Of a stretch of DNA of 19,619 nucleotides, positions 7,308 to 15,184 are shown piece after piece. The notes under the pieces are model-generated. The model ran no database searches. It was not told the DNA's origin and worked only from the letters and a program-made list of their open reading frames with translations. Made by a program: the position numbers and the translations under genes. The stretch is taken from assembly GCA_023460175.1 (NCBI GenBank), contig JAEWRC010000143.1, positions 1 to 19,619 of the forward strand, written 5' to 3'. Every line of letters starts with the position of its first letter. Position 1 is the stretch's first letter. This stretch comes from Actinomycetes bacterium (lineage in GTDB: Bacteria; Actinomycetota; Actinomycetes; Mycobacteriales; Mycobacteriaceae).

Positions 7308-7313
7308 TACACT
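7308..7313 (+). promoter_or_regulatory. -10 element giving a leaderless guaB1 mRNA
   Basis: TACACT fits the mycobacterial TANNNT -10 and lies exactly 7 bases before the GTG start. No Shine-Dalgarno is visible in front of that GTG. Transcription would begin at the start codon. No clear -35 is seen. Confidence 0.5.
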
Positions 7314-7320
7314 CGGTGAC

Positions 7321-8757
7321 GTGCAGTTTCTCAACGGACACCAGCCGCCGTACGACCTGACCTACGACGACGTCTTCATCGTCCCCAACCGCAGCGACGT
7401 CACCTCCCGCTTCGATGTGGACCTGTCCACCAGCGACGGGACCGGCACCACCATCCCCGTCGTGGTGGCGAACATGACCGCCGTCGCCGGCCGCCGGATG
7501 GCCGAGACCATTGCGCGCCGCGGCGGGATCGTCGTGCTGCCCCAGGATCTGCCGATGGACGCCGTGCAGCAGACGGTGGACTTCGTCAAGAGTCGCGACC
7601 TGATCGCCGACACCCCGGTGATCCTGAGCCCGGACGACTCGGTCTCCGACGCCACCGCGCTGATCCACAAGCGGGCCCACGGGGTGGCGGTCGTGGTGTT
7701 CGAGAACCGGCCCATCGGCGTGGTCACCGAGGCCGCGTGCGTCGGGGTCGACCGCTTCTCCCGGGTGCGCGACATCGCGGTCACCGACTTCATCAGCGTC
7801 CCGGCGGGCACCGAACCCCGCGAGGTATTCGAGAAGCTCGAGCACGCGCCGATCGACGTCGCGGTGCTCACCGCGCCCGACGGCACCCTGGCCGGGGTGC
7901 TGACCCGCACCGGCGCCATCCGCGCCGGCATCTACCGCCCGGCCGTCGACGAGCAGGGGCGGCTGCGGGTGGCCGGGGCCGTCGGCATCAACGGCGACGT
8001 CGGTGCCAAGGCCCGCGCCCTGGCCGAGGCCGGCGTCGACATGCTGGTGGTCGACACCGCCCACGGCCATCAGGTCAAGATGCTCGACGCCATCAAGACC
8101 GTGGCCTCACTGGATCTGGGCCTGCCGCTGGCCGCCGGCAACGTGGTCTCCGCCGACGGGGTGCGCGACCTGGTCAACGCCGGCGCCTCGATCGTCAAGG
8201 TCGGAGTGGGCCCCGGCGCCATGTGCACCACCCGGATGATGACCGGCGTGGGACGTCCGCAGTTCTCCGCGGTCTACGAATGCTCGATGGCCGCAAAGGA
8301 ACTCGGCGCCCACGTCTGGGCCGACGGCGGCGTGCGGCACCCGCGCGACGTCGCCCTGGCGCTGGCCGCCGGCGCCTCCAACGTGATGATCGGATCCTGG
8401 TTCGCCGGGACCTACGAATCCCCGGGCGATCTGATGCGCGACCGCGAAAACCGCCCGTACAAGGAGAGCTACGGGATGGCCTCCAAGCGGGCCGTGGCGG
8501 CGCGCACCGCCGGGGACAGTGCCTTCGACCGGGCCCGCAAGGCGCTGTTCGAGGAGGGCATCTCGACCTCGCGGATGGCGCTGGATCCCGAGCGCGGCGG
8601 CGTCGAGGACCTGCTGGACCACATCACCTCCGGGGTGCGCAGCACGTGCACCTACGTCGGGGCGGCGACCCTGGCCGAACTGCACGAGAAGGTGGTGCTC
8701 GGCGTGCAGTCAGCCGCCGGCTTCGCCGAGGGGCACCCGCTGCCCACCGGCTGGTAA
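7321..8757 (+). CDS. guaB1: GuaB1: CBS-domain GMP reductase (IMPDH/GMPR family)
   Basis: A 478-residue TIM-barrel protein of the IMPDH/GMPR family with an inserted CBS pair at about 95-205. The catalytic loop is GVGPGAMCTTRMMTG with nucleophile Cys302; NAD(P)/IMP-binding segments include DTAHGH (245-250) and ADGGVRHPRDV. It corresponds to Rv1843c. Mycobacterial GuaB1, long annotated as IMP dehydrogenase, has been shown in M. smegmatis to be a GMP reductase regulated through its CBS domain, so it recycles GMP to IMP. GTG 7321 is the conserved start (MQFLNGHQPPYDLTYDDV). The last 48 bases overlap the convergent ABC ATPase gene. Confidence 0.93.
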   Translation: MQFLNGHQPPYDLTYDDVFIVPNRSDVTSRFDVDLSTSDGTGTTIPVVVANMTAVAGRRMAETIARRGGIVVLPQDLPMDAVQQTVDFVKSRDLIADTPVILSPDDSVSDATALIHKRAHGVAVVVFENRPIGVVTEAACVGVDRFSRVRDIAVTDFISVPAGTEPREVFEKLEHAPIDVAVLTAPDGTLAGVLTRTGAIRAGIYRPAVDEQGRLRVAGAVGINGDVGAKARALAEAGVDMLVVDTAHGHQVKMLDAIKTVASLDLGLPLAAGNVVSADGVRDLVNAGASIVKVGVGPGAMCTTRMMTGVGRPQFSAVYECSMAAKELGAHVWADGGVRHPRDVALALAAGASNVMIGSWFAGTYESPGDLMRDRENRPYKESYGMASKRAVAARTAGDSAFDRARKALFEEGISTSRMALDPERGGVEDLLDHITSGVRSTCTYVGAATLAELHEKVVLGVQSAAGFAEGHPLPTGW

Positions 8758-9789
8758 CGGATAGGCCAGCACGGTCCCGTCGACGTGCACCCGCAGCGCA
8801 TCACCGCACTGCACCGCGGCCGTCGGCGGCCCGTGCAGCACCACCGGGGTGTCGTCGGCCAGGCGCACGTGCAGCGCCACCTGGGCGCCGTAGAACCGGC
8901 GGGCCGTGACCACCCCGACGGCGCCGTCGTCGGAACCGAGGCGTAGCTGCTCCGGGCGCAGCACCACGACCGCCGGCCCGTCCGCCGTGCCGGTGCGCAC
9001 CGGATGCGCACCGAGCGCGGTGCGCGCCACCCCGGCACGCACGTCCCCGGTCAATTCGACGGTGTCGCCGACGAATCGGGCCACCGGCAGGGTGGCGGGC
9101 CGGTCGTAGACCTCGGCCGGGGCGGCGTGCTGGGCGACGGTACCGGTCAGCACCACGGCCACGGTGTCCGCCAGCGACAGCGCCTCGCCCTGATCGTGGG
9201 TGACCAGGATGGCGGTGGTCTGGGTCTCGCGCAGGATCGCGAGGATGTCCTCGCGCACGCGGACCCGCAGTCCGGCGTCGAGCGCCGCGAACGGTTCGTC
9301 GAGCAGCAGCACCCGGGGCCGGGCCGCCAGCGCTCGGGCCAGCGCCACCCGCTGCTGCTGACCACCGGAGAGCTGATCCGGGCGCGCGTCACCGAGTCCG
9401 GCCAGCCCGACCAGTTCCAGCCAATGACCAACCGCCGCAGCCGATTCCGCGCGGCCCATGCCGTTCATCCCGAAGGCGATGTTCCCGGCGACGCTGCGGT
9501 GCGGGAACAGCGCCCCCTCCTGCGGCATCAGCCCGACCCGGCGACGATGCGCCGGCAGCGACCTGCCCGGCCCCGCCACCGGCTCACCGCCGATGTGCAC
9601 GGTCCCGGAATCCGGTTCCTCGAAACCGGCCAGGATACGCAGCAGCGTGGTCTTCCCGCAGCCCGACGGACCCAGCACCGCCGTCGTCGTACCGGCGGGC
9701 ACCCGCAGCTCGACGCCACCCAGGACACGTTGGGTACCAAAGGATTTGGTGACCCCGGCGACGGTGACGTCGGCGGCGCGCTCAGCCAC
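8710..9789 (-). CDS. Ferric-iron ABC importer, ATP-binding protein (FbpC-like)
   Basis: The cytoplasmic ATPase of an iron importer, 359 residues. Motifs in order: Walker A GPSGCGKTT (40-48), Q-loop Gln90, signature LSGGQ (140-144), Walker B VLLLDEP (160-166) and the switch His198. A C-terminal TOBE-like regulatory part follows (about 240-345), as in FbpC/PotA-type ATPases. The start is GTG 9789, overlapping the permease stop by 8 bp; a longer frame running to 9900 would lie inside the permease gene. The 3' end overlaps the end of guaB1 on the other strand. There is no counterpart at this place in M. tuberculosis. Confidence 0.93.
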   Translation of the reverse strand: MAERAADVTVAGVTKSFGTQRVLGGVELRVPAGTTTAVLGPSGCGKTTLLRILAGFEEPDSGTVHIGGEPVAGPGRSLPAHRRRVGLMPQEGALFPHRSVAGNIAFGMNGMGRAESAAAVGHWLELVGLAGLGDARPDQLSGGQQQRVALARALAARPRVLLLDEPFAALDAGLRVRVREDILAILRETQTTAILVTHDQGEALSLADTVAVVLTGTVAQHAAPAEVYDRPATLPVARFVGDTVELTGDVRAGVARTALGAHPVRTGTADGPAVVVLRPEQLRLGSDDGAVGVVTARRFYGAQVALHVRLADDTPVVLHGPPTAAVQCGDALRVHVDGTVLAYPLPAGGQRVPLGEAGG

Positions 9790-11335
9790 GTCCGACCTGG
9801 GTCGGGCGGGTGGTCCACAGGCCCAGCAGGGCCGTCGGGATCGCGGCGAAGACCAGCAGCGCCACCGCGTAGGGGGCGGCCCCGGCGTAGTCGCTGACAA
9901 AGCTGTGTCCCCACAGTCGGGTGGCCAGGGTCTGGGTCCCCGTCGGATGCAGCAACAACGTCACGGGCAACTCTTTCATGCAGTTCAGCAGGACCAGGGC
10001 GGCGCCGGCGGCAATACCGGGGGCCGCACCGTGGGCGGTCACGGTGGCGAACGCGCGCAGCGGCGTGCGGCCCAGCGAGCGGGCCACCTCCTCGGTGCGC
10101 AGCGGGGTCGACTCGACCGCCGAGCGCACCGAACCCACCGCGAGCGGGATGAACAGCACCGCGTAGGCCAGGATCAGCAGCGGCGGCTGCTGATAGATCG
10201 GGCGCAGCAGCAGCACGCCCACCGAGACCATCGCGATCGCGATGACGATGCCCGGCAGGCCGTGCGCGATGTAGCTCGCGCTCTCGAGGAACCGGGCCGC
10301 CGGCGTGCGGTAGCGGGCGGCCAGCACCCCCAGCGGCAGCGCGGCCGCGGTGGTGACCACTGCGGCGACCAGCGACAACCACACCGTGGCGCCCAGCGCG
10401 TCCCACCACACCCGGCCGTCCCAGCGCACCCCGCCGGCGGTCAGCCACCGCGACAGCGCGTAGAGCGGAATCACCAGCGCCGCAACCATTACCGCGAGCG
10501 CGGGGGCCATGGCCAGGCCCTGCCAGCGGCCCAGCCGGAGCACCGGGGCCGGTCGGGAGATCCCCGAACCCACCCGCGCACCGGCCTGCCCGCGCGCCCA
10601 ACGCTCGGCGATCACCAACCCCAGCGCGAACACCAGCAGCAGCAGCGAGAGCACCGCGGCCCGCGCCGGGTTGAACCCCGACCGGTAGGCGCCGTAGATC
10701 ACCCAGGTGAACGCCTCGTAGCGCATCGCGGCCACCGCGCCGAAGTCGCTGAGGACGTACAGCGCCACCAACAACGCGCCCGCGGAGATGGCCGGGCGCG
10801 CCTGCCGCAGCGTGACGCCGAACAGCACGGCCAGGCCGTGGTGGCCCAGCGAGCGCGCCACCTCCTCCTGGGCGGGGTCCACCCGCGCCAGCGCCGCCAG
10901 GGTGGTCAGGAACACCAACGGATAGCTGACCAATGTCAGCACCAGCGCCGAGCCCCACAGCCCGCCGATGGTCGGGAACAGCGAAACCCACAGGAACGCC
11001 AGCAGATAACTCGGCATGGCCAGCGGCAGCGTGAGGACCACCGCCAGCACGCGGCGCCCGCGCACGTCGGTGCGCGAGACCAGCACCGCCAGGCCCGCCC
11101 CGATCACCACGCAGGCGGCGGTGACCAGCACCACCAGCAGCAGCGAGCGGGCCACCAGCTCGGCGGTGCGCTGCTGGATCAGCTCGTCGACCACGAAGGC
11201 CAGACCGCGCTCCAGGGCGCGCTCCCCCAGATAGATCAGCGGGATGAAGGTGCCCGCCACCACCGCGGTCGCGGCCAGCAGCAACGCCGCCGGCGGCCGG
11301 GTCCTGGACCCGGTGCTCGCCGGGTCGCTGCGCAA
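9782..11335 (-). CDS. Ferric-iron ABC importer, fused double permease (FbpB-like)
   Basis: A 517-residue membrane protein with about 12 predicted helices, made of two BinPD-type permease halves in one chain as in FbpB/SfuB. Each half carries the EAA loop that docks on the ATPase: EEVARSLGHHGLAVLFG (157-173) and EEVARSLGRTPLRAFAT (415-431). It moves iron from the binding lipoprotein across the membrane. The start is TTG 11335, 5 bases after the binding-protein stop; no ATG or GTG sits close by, so TTG is the best choice but is less certain than the reading frame. Confidence 0.92.
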   Translation of the reverse strand: MRSDPASTGSRTRPPAALLLAATAVVAGTFIPLIYLGERALERGLAFVVDELIQQRTAELVARSLLLVVLVTAACVVIGAGLAVLVSRTDVRGRRVLAVVLTLPLAMPSYLLAFLWVSLFPTIGGLWGSALVLTLVSYPLVFLTTLAALARVDPAQEEVARSLGHHGLAVLFGVTLRQARPAISAGALLVALYVLSDFGAVAAMRYEAFTWVIYGAYRSGFNPARAAVLSLLLLVFALGLVIAERWARGQAGARVGSGISRPAPVLRLGRWQGLAMAPALAVMVAALVIPLYALSRWLTAGGVRWDGRVWWDALGATVWLSLVAAVVTTAAALPLGVLAARYRTPAARFLESASYIAHGLPGIVIAIAMVSVGVLLLRPIYQQPPLLILAYAVLFIPLAVGSVRSAVESTPLRTEEVARSLGRTPLRAFATVTAHGAAPGIAAGAALVLLNCMKELPVTLLLHPTGTQTLATRLWGHSFVSDYAGAAPYAVALLVFAAIPTALLGLWTTRPTQVGRG

Positions 11336-11340
11336 CGCCG

Positions 11341-12417
11341 TCAGTTTGTCAGCAGACCGGTCTCCACCAGCAGCTGCTGAGTGGCTTCGAGGTCATCGAG
11401 CGACGAGAGGTCCACCGCCGGCGGGTTCAGGTCGGCCAACGGCGGCATCTCACCGCCGGGTTCCACGCCTTCGATCAGCGGGTACTCGGCGGTCTCGGTG
11501 GCGAAGAACTCCTGCGCGGACTCCCCGACCAGATAGGCCGCGAACTGCTGGGCGGCCGCCGGATTGGGCGCAGACTTCAGCACGCCGACGCCGGCCACGT
11601 TCACCAGGCCACCCGGATCGCCCGGGGCCATGAACTTGTTCTGCGCGACGACGTTGTCCGCACCCTTGCTGTCGATCAGCTCATACAGGTAGTAGTGGTT
11701 GACCAGGCCGAGCGCGACCTGACCGGAATCCACCGCGTCCCGGACCGCGCCGTTGCCCTCATAGGGCCTGGGGTCCTGGGCCTTGAACGCGCGCAGCCAC
11801 TCCTCGGCGCCGTCGTCGCCGCGCAGCACCCGCAGGGCGGTGACGAACGACTGCCACGACGCGTTGCTGGGGGCAAAACCGATCTGCCCCTTCCATTCCG
11901 GGGCCAGCAGACCGTCGATGGTGTCCGGCGGGTTCGGCGCCAGCTCGGGGTTGTAGACGATGACACGGGCCCGGCCCGAGACGCCCACCCAGGTGCCGTC
12001 GGCCGCGGAGTACTGCTCGGGCACCGCGGCCAGGGTGTCGACCTCGATCGGCGCGAACAGCCCGGCGTTCGACACCGCGCCGAGCGCGCCGGCGTCCTGC
12101 GAGAAGAACACGTCGGCCGGCGACTGATCGCCCTCGGTGAGCAGCTGCGCGGCCAACTCACCCGAGCCGGCGTAGCGCACCTCGACCTCCACGCCGGTGT
12201 CGCTGGTGAACTGCTCGAACAGCGGCGCCACCAGGTCCTCGCTGCGCCCGGAGTAGACCAGGATCTTCTGGTCCTCGGCGGCCGCCCCCGGGGTGTCGGT
12301 GGCTTCGGGTTCGGACTGCGTCCCCGATCCGCAGGCGCTCATGGCGACCATGGCCGCCGCCGCCGCAAAGCTCGTTGTGATTTTCGAGATCGACATTCTC
12401 GAGATCGACTTCGCCAT
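11341..12417 (-). CDS. Ferric-iron-binding lipoprotein of ABC importer (FbpA-like)
   Basis: An extracytoplasmic iron-binding lipoprotein of 358 residues. A short signal peptide ends in the lipobox VAMSAC, with Cys29 as the lipidated residue. The mature part follows the class II periplasmic-binding fold seen in FbpA: KILVYSGRSEDLVAPLFEQF (51-70), ADVFFSQDAGALGAV (101-115) and NHYYLYEL (240-247), whose paired tyrosines are the typical Fe3+ ligands. It is first in the operon with the permease and ATPase. ATG 12417 is used; an internal ATG at 12396 would also give a complete lipoprotein signal. An iron-box-like sequence lies 64 bases upstream of the ATG. Iron is the best substrate guess from the Tyr pair; another metal cannot be excluded. 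Confidence 0.9.
   Translation of the reverse strand: MAKSISRMSISKITTSFAAAAAMVAMSACGSGTQSEPEATDTPGAAAEDQKILVYSGRSEDLVAPLFEQFTSDTGVEVEVRYAGSGELAAQLLTEGDQSPADVFFSQDAGALGAVSNAGLFAPIEVDTLAAVPEQYSAADGTWVGVSGRARVIVYNPELAPNPPDTIDGLLAPEWKGQIGFAPSNASWQSFVTALRVLRGDDGAEEWLRAFKAQDPRPYEGNGAVRDAVDSGQVALGLVNHYYLYELIDSKGADNVVAQNKFMAPGDPGGLVNVAGVGVLKSAPNPAAAQQFAAYLVGESAQEFFATETAEYPLIEGVEPGGEMPPLADLNPPAVDLSSLDDLEATQQLLVETGLLTN
12380..12409. repeat. 15-bp direct duplication in the lipoprotein signal peptide
   Basis: ATTTTCGAGATCGAC (12380-12394) is followed directly by ATTCTCGAGATCGAC (12395-12409), 14 of 15 identical. In the protein it gives SISRM then SISKI and creates a second possible start codon. It looks like a recent in-frame tandem duplication. 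Confidence 0.75.
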
Positions 12418-12480
12418 ACTTACTCAACCCGCCAAATCGGTAGGGAACAGTGCCTTCGTTGATCGTCGGGAATGTACCAC

Positions 12481-12499
12481 GCAGCCAAGGCTTGCCTAC
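12481..12499 (-). promoter_or_regulatory. Weak IdeR-like box upstream of the iron ABC operon
   Basis: On the minus strand GTAGGCAAGCCTTGGCTGC matches the IdeR consensus at 13 of 19 positions, with the left half and core well kept. It sits directly upstream of a TACATT -10 candidate (12476-12471), a normal repressor position. The right half is poor, so binding is uncertain. Confidence 0.4.
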
Positions 12500-12527
12500 C
12501 AGGATGAGCAGGCACTTTTGCGCGGTG

Positions 12528-12557
12528 TTCTCGCGGGATTCGTTCGGGCGCTAGGAT
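12528..12557 (+). promoter_or_regulatory. Candidate promoter for the CNNM gene pair
   Basis: TAGGAT at 12552-12557 fits a mycobacterial -10, with a poor -35 TTCTCG at 12528-12533 and an 18-bp spacer. It would start transcription near 12565 and give a leader of about 190 bases before the CNNM start codon. Confidence 0.4.
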
Positions 12558-12565
12558 GTGTGTTC

Positions 12566-12588
12566 TCGTGTGCCGCTCCGGTACACGA
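12566..12588 (+). promoter_or_regulatory. 10-bp hairpin at the start of the CNNM leader
   Basis: TCGTGTGCCG and CGGTACACGA pair over 10 bp (one G-T) around the loop CTC. It begins at or just after the predicted transcription start, so it may be a 5' RNA stem or an operator dyad. Further stems in the same leader are GTGCC/GGCAC (12613-12625, over the start of the leader ORF) and GCCGGGC/GCCCGGC (12714-12732). Confidence 0.6.
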
Positions 12589-12612
12589 CCATCGAGTCAG
12601 GGAAGGGACCAA

Positions 12613-12756
12613 GTGCCGCAGGCACCCGTCGAGGCTGCCCCCACCGGGCGGGACCTCCAGGTAGCGCGGCCTTCGTCCGCCACAGCCGAACCTGAAGAAC
12701 CTTCCTCTATTCGGCCGGGCAGTAGGCCCGGCGTCCGTATCGAGGCGACCCGATGA
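12613..12756 (+). CDS. Candidate 47-residue acidic/proline leader peptide coupled to CNNM gene
   Basis: A short open frame begins at GTG 12613 behind a good Shine-Dalgarno (GGAAGG, 12601-12606, 6-base spacing) and stops with a TGA that overlaps the CNNM ATG as ATGA, a standard coupling arrangement. The peptide is rich in proline (8 of 47) and contains EPEEP at residues 26-30 (12688-12702), followed by RPGSRPG. Acidic/proline strings destabilise translating ribosomes at low Mg2+, as in Salmonella MgtL. A 7-bp hairpin lies just after EPEEP and before the CNNM ribosome site. Third-position GC is lower than in neighbouring genes, so a regulatory ORF is more likely than a stable protein. No homologue is recalled. 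Confidence 0.5.
   Translation: MPQAPVEAAPTGRDLQVARPSSATAEPEEPSSIRPGSRPGVRIEATR
12714..12732 (+). promoter_or_regulatory. Hairpin just upstream of the CNNM ribosome-binding site
   Basis: GCCGGGC (12714-12720) pairs perfectly with GCCCGGC (12726-12732) around AGTAG. It lies 12 bases after the EPEEP codons of the leader ORF and 9 bases before the GAGG (12742-12745) of the CNNM gene. Ribosome position on the leader ORF would decide whether it forms. Confidence 0.55.
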
Positions 12757-14123
12757 GCGGCTGGCTCACCGCGTTGAGCGTGCTCGCGATCCTGGTCCTG
12801 ACGGCCGGGACCGCGTTGTTCGTCGCCGCCGAGTTCTCCCTGACCGCGCTCGAACGCAGCACCGTCGACGCCAACGCGCGCACCGGCGACCGCCGCGACA
12901 AGTTCGTGCAGCAGGCCCACCGCACGCTGTCCTTCCAGCTCTCCGGCGCCCAGATCGGCATCTCCATCACCACGCTGGCCACCGGTTATCTGGCCGAACC
13001 GGTGGTCGCGCGGCTGCTGCGGCCGCTACTGGACGCCACGGGTCTGCCGGACAACGTCGCCGGCGGCGTCGCCCTGGCGCTGGCGTTGCTGATCGCCACC
13101 TCGCTGTCGATGGTGTACGGCGAGCTAGTGCCCAAGAACCTGGCCGTGGCCCGGCCGGTGCCCACCGCGCGGGCCAGCGCGGGGCCGCAGATCCTGTTCT
13201 CCACCCTCTTCACCCCCGTCATCAAGGCGACCAACGGGACCGCGAACTGGATCCTGCGCCGGATGGGCATCGAACCCGCCGAAGAGTTGCGTTCGGCGCG
13301 CTCCGCGCAGGAACTGGTGTCGCTGGTGCGCACCTCGGCCCGCAGCGGCGCGCTGGACCCGGTGACGGCCACGCTGGTCGACCGGTCGCTGCGGTTCGGT
13401 GAGCGCAGCGCCGAAGAACTGATGACCCCGCGCTCGAAAATCGAGTCGCTGCAGGCCGACCAGACAGTGGCCGATCTGGTGGCCGCGGCCACCGAGACGG
13501 GCTTCTCCCGGTTCCCGATCGTCGAGGGCGATCTGGACGAGACCGTCGGCATCGTGCACGTCAAGCAGGTTTTCGAGGTGCCACCGGCGCGGCGGTCCCA
13601 CACCCGGTTGTCGACGCTGGCGCAACCGGTCGCGGTGGTGCCGTCGACGCTGGACGGTGACGCCGTCATGACCCAGGTGCGCGCCAACGGCATGCAGACC
13701 GCCCTGGTGGTCGACGAGTACGGCGGCACCGCGGGCATGGTCACCGTCGAGGACATGATCGAGGAGATCGTCGGCGACGTCCGCGACGAACACGACGACG
13801 AGACCCCCGACGTGGTGCAGGCCGGCCGCGGCTGGCACGTCTCCGGTCTGCTGCGCATCGACGAGATCGCCACCGCCACCGGATTCCGCGCCCCCGAGGG
13901 CGATTACGAGACCATCGGCGGACTGGTGCTCGACGAGTTGGGCCACATCCCGGAGAACGGCGAGTGCGTCGAGTTGCACGCCTTCGACCCCGACGGCGGC
14001 TACGAGGACCCGGTCCGCTGGCTGGCCACCGTGGTGGCCATGGACGGCCGACGGATCGATCAACTCGAGCTCACCGAGATCGGCCGCCACGGCGGCGAAC
14101 CCACCGAGAGGAGTTCGCACTGA
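12753..14123 (+). CDS. CNNM/CorC-type transporter with CBS pair and CorC domain (Rv1842c-like)
   Basis: A 456-residue membrane protein, often labelled hemolysin-like. Domains in order: CNNM/DUF21 membrane domain (about 1-200; helices near 5-27, 66-84, 103-122 and 140-160, with the conserved GELVPKNLA at 123-131), CBS pair (about 222-345; MTPRS at 224 and DEYGGTAGMVTVEDMIEEIVG at 321-341), then a CorC/HlyC transporter-associated domain (about 355-440). Bacterial CNNM proteins move Mg2+ or related divalent cations, usually outward or in exchange for Na+. The cation for this pair is not known from sequence. It overlaps the next gene by one base and corresponds to Rv1842c. Confidence 0.93.
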   Translation: MSGWLTALSVLAILVLTAGTALFVAAEFSLTALERSTVDANARTGDRRDKFVQQAHRTLSFQLSGAQIGISITTLATGYLAEPVVARLLRPLLDATGLPDNVAGGVALALALLIATSLSMVYGELVPKNLAVARPVPTARASAGPQILFSTLFTPVIKATNGTANWILRRMGIEPAEELRSARSAQELVSLVRTSARSGALDPVTATLVDRSLRFGERSAEELMTPRSKIESLQADQTVADLVAAATETGFSRFPIVEGDLDETVGIVHVKQVFEVPPARRSHTRLSTLAQPVAVVPSTLDGDAVMTQVRANGMQTALVVDEYGGTAGMVTVEDMIEEIVGDVRDEHDDETPDVVQAGRGWHVSGLLRIDEIATATGFRAPEGDYETIGGLVLDELGHIPENGECVELHAFDPDGGYEDPVRWLATVVAMDGRRIDQLELTEIGRHGGEPTERSSH

Positions 14124-15178
14124 TGGGCGGCGATCTGTTCGGCGTGGTGTTGACGGTGGTGCTGCTGGTGGCCAATGCCTTCTTCGTCGGTTCGGAGTTC
14201 GCGTTGATCTCCGCGCGGCGCGACCGCCTCGAGGCGCTGGCCGAGCAGGGCAAGAAGCGCGCCGTGACGGTCATCCGCGCCGGCGAACAACTGTCGCTGA
14301 TGCTCGCCGGCTCGCAACTGGGCATCACGGTGTGTTCGATCCTGCTGGGCCGGGTCGGCGAACCGGCCATCGCGCATTTGCTGGAAACCCCGTTCGACCT
14401 GCTGGGCATCCCGGATGCGGTGCTGCACACCGTGTCGTTCGTGGTGGCACTGGGCCTGGTGGTGACGCTGCACGTGCTGCTCGGCGAGATGGTGCCCAAG
14501 AACATCGCGATCGCAGGCCCGGAGACGACGGCAATGCTGCTGATCCCGGCCTACCTGGTCTACATGAAGGCCGCCCGCCCGTTCATCGCGTTCTACAACT
14601 GGTGCGCCAACATCACGTTGCGGATGTTTCGGGTGCAGCCCAAGGACGAACTCGACGTGACGGTCTCCACGGTCGAACTCGCGGAGATGATCGCCGAATC
14701 GGTCTCGGAGGGACTGCTCGACCCCGAGGAGCACACCCGGCTGACCCGCGCGCTGCAGATCCGCACCCGGGTGGTCGCCGACGTCGCCGTGCCGCTGCAC
14801 AAGATCTGCGCCGTGCCCGTCGCCGCACCGGGGGCCGGCCCGACCGTCGGCGAGGTGGAGCGGGCGCTGGCCGAGACGGGATATTCGCGGTTCCCGGTCG
14901 CCGACAGCAACGGCGCGTTCACCGGCTACCTGCACATCAAGGACGTGCTGGCCCTGGGCGACGACCCCGAGGCCGTGGTCGATCCGTCGGTGGTGCGTCC
15001 GCTGCCCCGGGTCGCCGCGTCCCTGCCGTTGCCCGATGCGCTGTCGCGGCTGCGCCGGACCAACAGTCACCTGGCGCTGGCCACCGACGCGGCGGGCACC
15101 GTGGTGGCCATGGCCGCGCTCGAGGATCTGGTGGAGGACCTGGTGGGCACCGTGCGCGACGGGACGCACCGGGTCTAG
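14123..15178 (+). CDS. Second CNNM-type membrane protein with CBS pair (Rv1841c-like)
   Basis: A 351-residue paralogue of the upstream gene. The DUF21/CNNM membrane domain is at about 1-170, with EFALISARRDRLEALAEQGKK after the first helix and GEMVPKNIAI at 121-130. A CBS pair follows at about 215-345. The C-terminal CorC domain of its partner is missing, which is also true of Rv1841c. Side-by-side long and short CNNM proteins suggest a heterodimer, since CNNM domains dimerise. ATG 14123 shares a base with the previous stop (TGATG) and follows the Shine-Dalgarno GAGAGGAG, so the two are one translational unit. Confidence 0.92.
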   Translation: MGGDLFGVVLTVVLLVANAFFVGSEFALISARRDRLEALAEQGKKRAVTVIRAGEQLSLMLAGSQLGITVCSILLGRVGEPAIAHLLETPFDLLGIPDAVLHTVSFVVALGLVVTLHVLLGEMVPKNIAIAGPETTAMLLIPAYLVYMKAARPFIAFYNWCANITLRMFRVQPKDELDVTVSTVELAEMIAESVSEGLLDPEEHTRLTRALQIRTRVVADVAVPLHKICAVPVAAPGAGPTVGEVERALAETGYSRFPVADSNGAFTGYLHIKDVLALGDDPEAVVDPSVVRPLPRVAASLPLPDALSRLRRTNSHLALATDAAGTVVAMAALEDLVEDLVGTVRDGTHRV

Positions 15179-15184
15179 GCAGTC

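Noticed and set aside
12556..12612. Longer version of the leader ORF starting at ATG 12556
   Set aside because: That ATG lies inside the predicted -10 hexamer, so it would not be transcribed; GTG 12613 has the Shine-Dalgarno.
12560..12752. Known riboswitch (M-box, yybP-ykoY, ydaO, ykkC, fluoride) in the CNNM leader
   Set aside because: I could not match the conserved cores of any of these; only generic hairpins are seen. A covariance search against Rfam would settle it.
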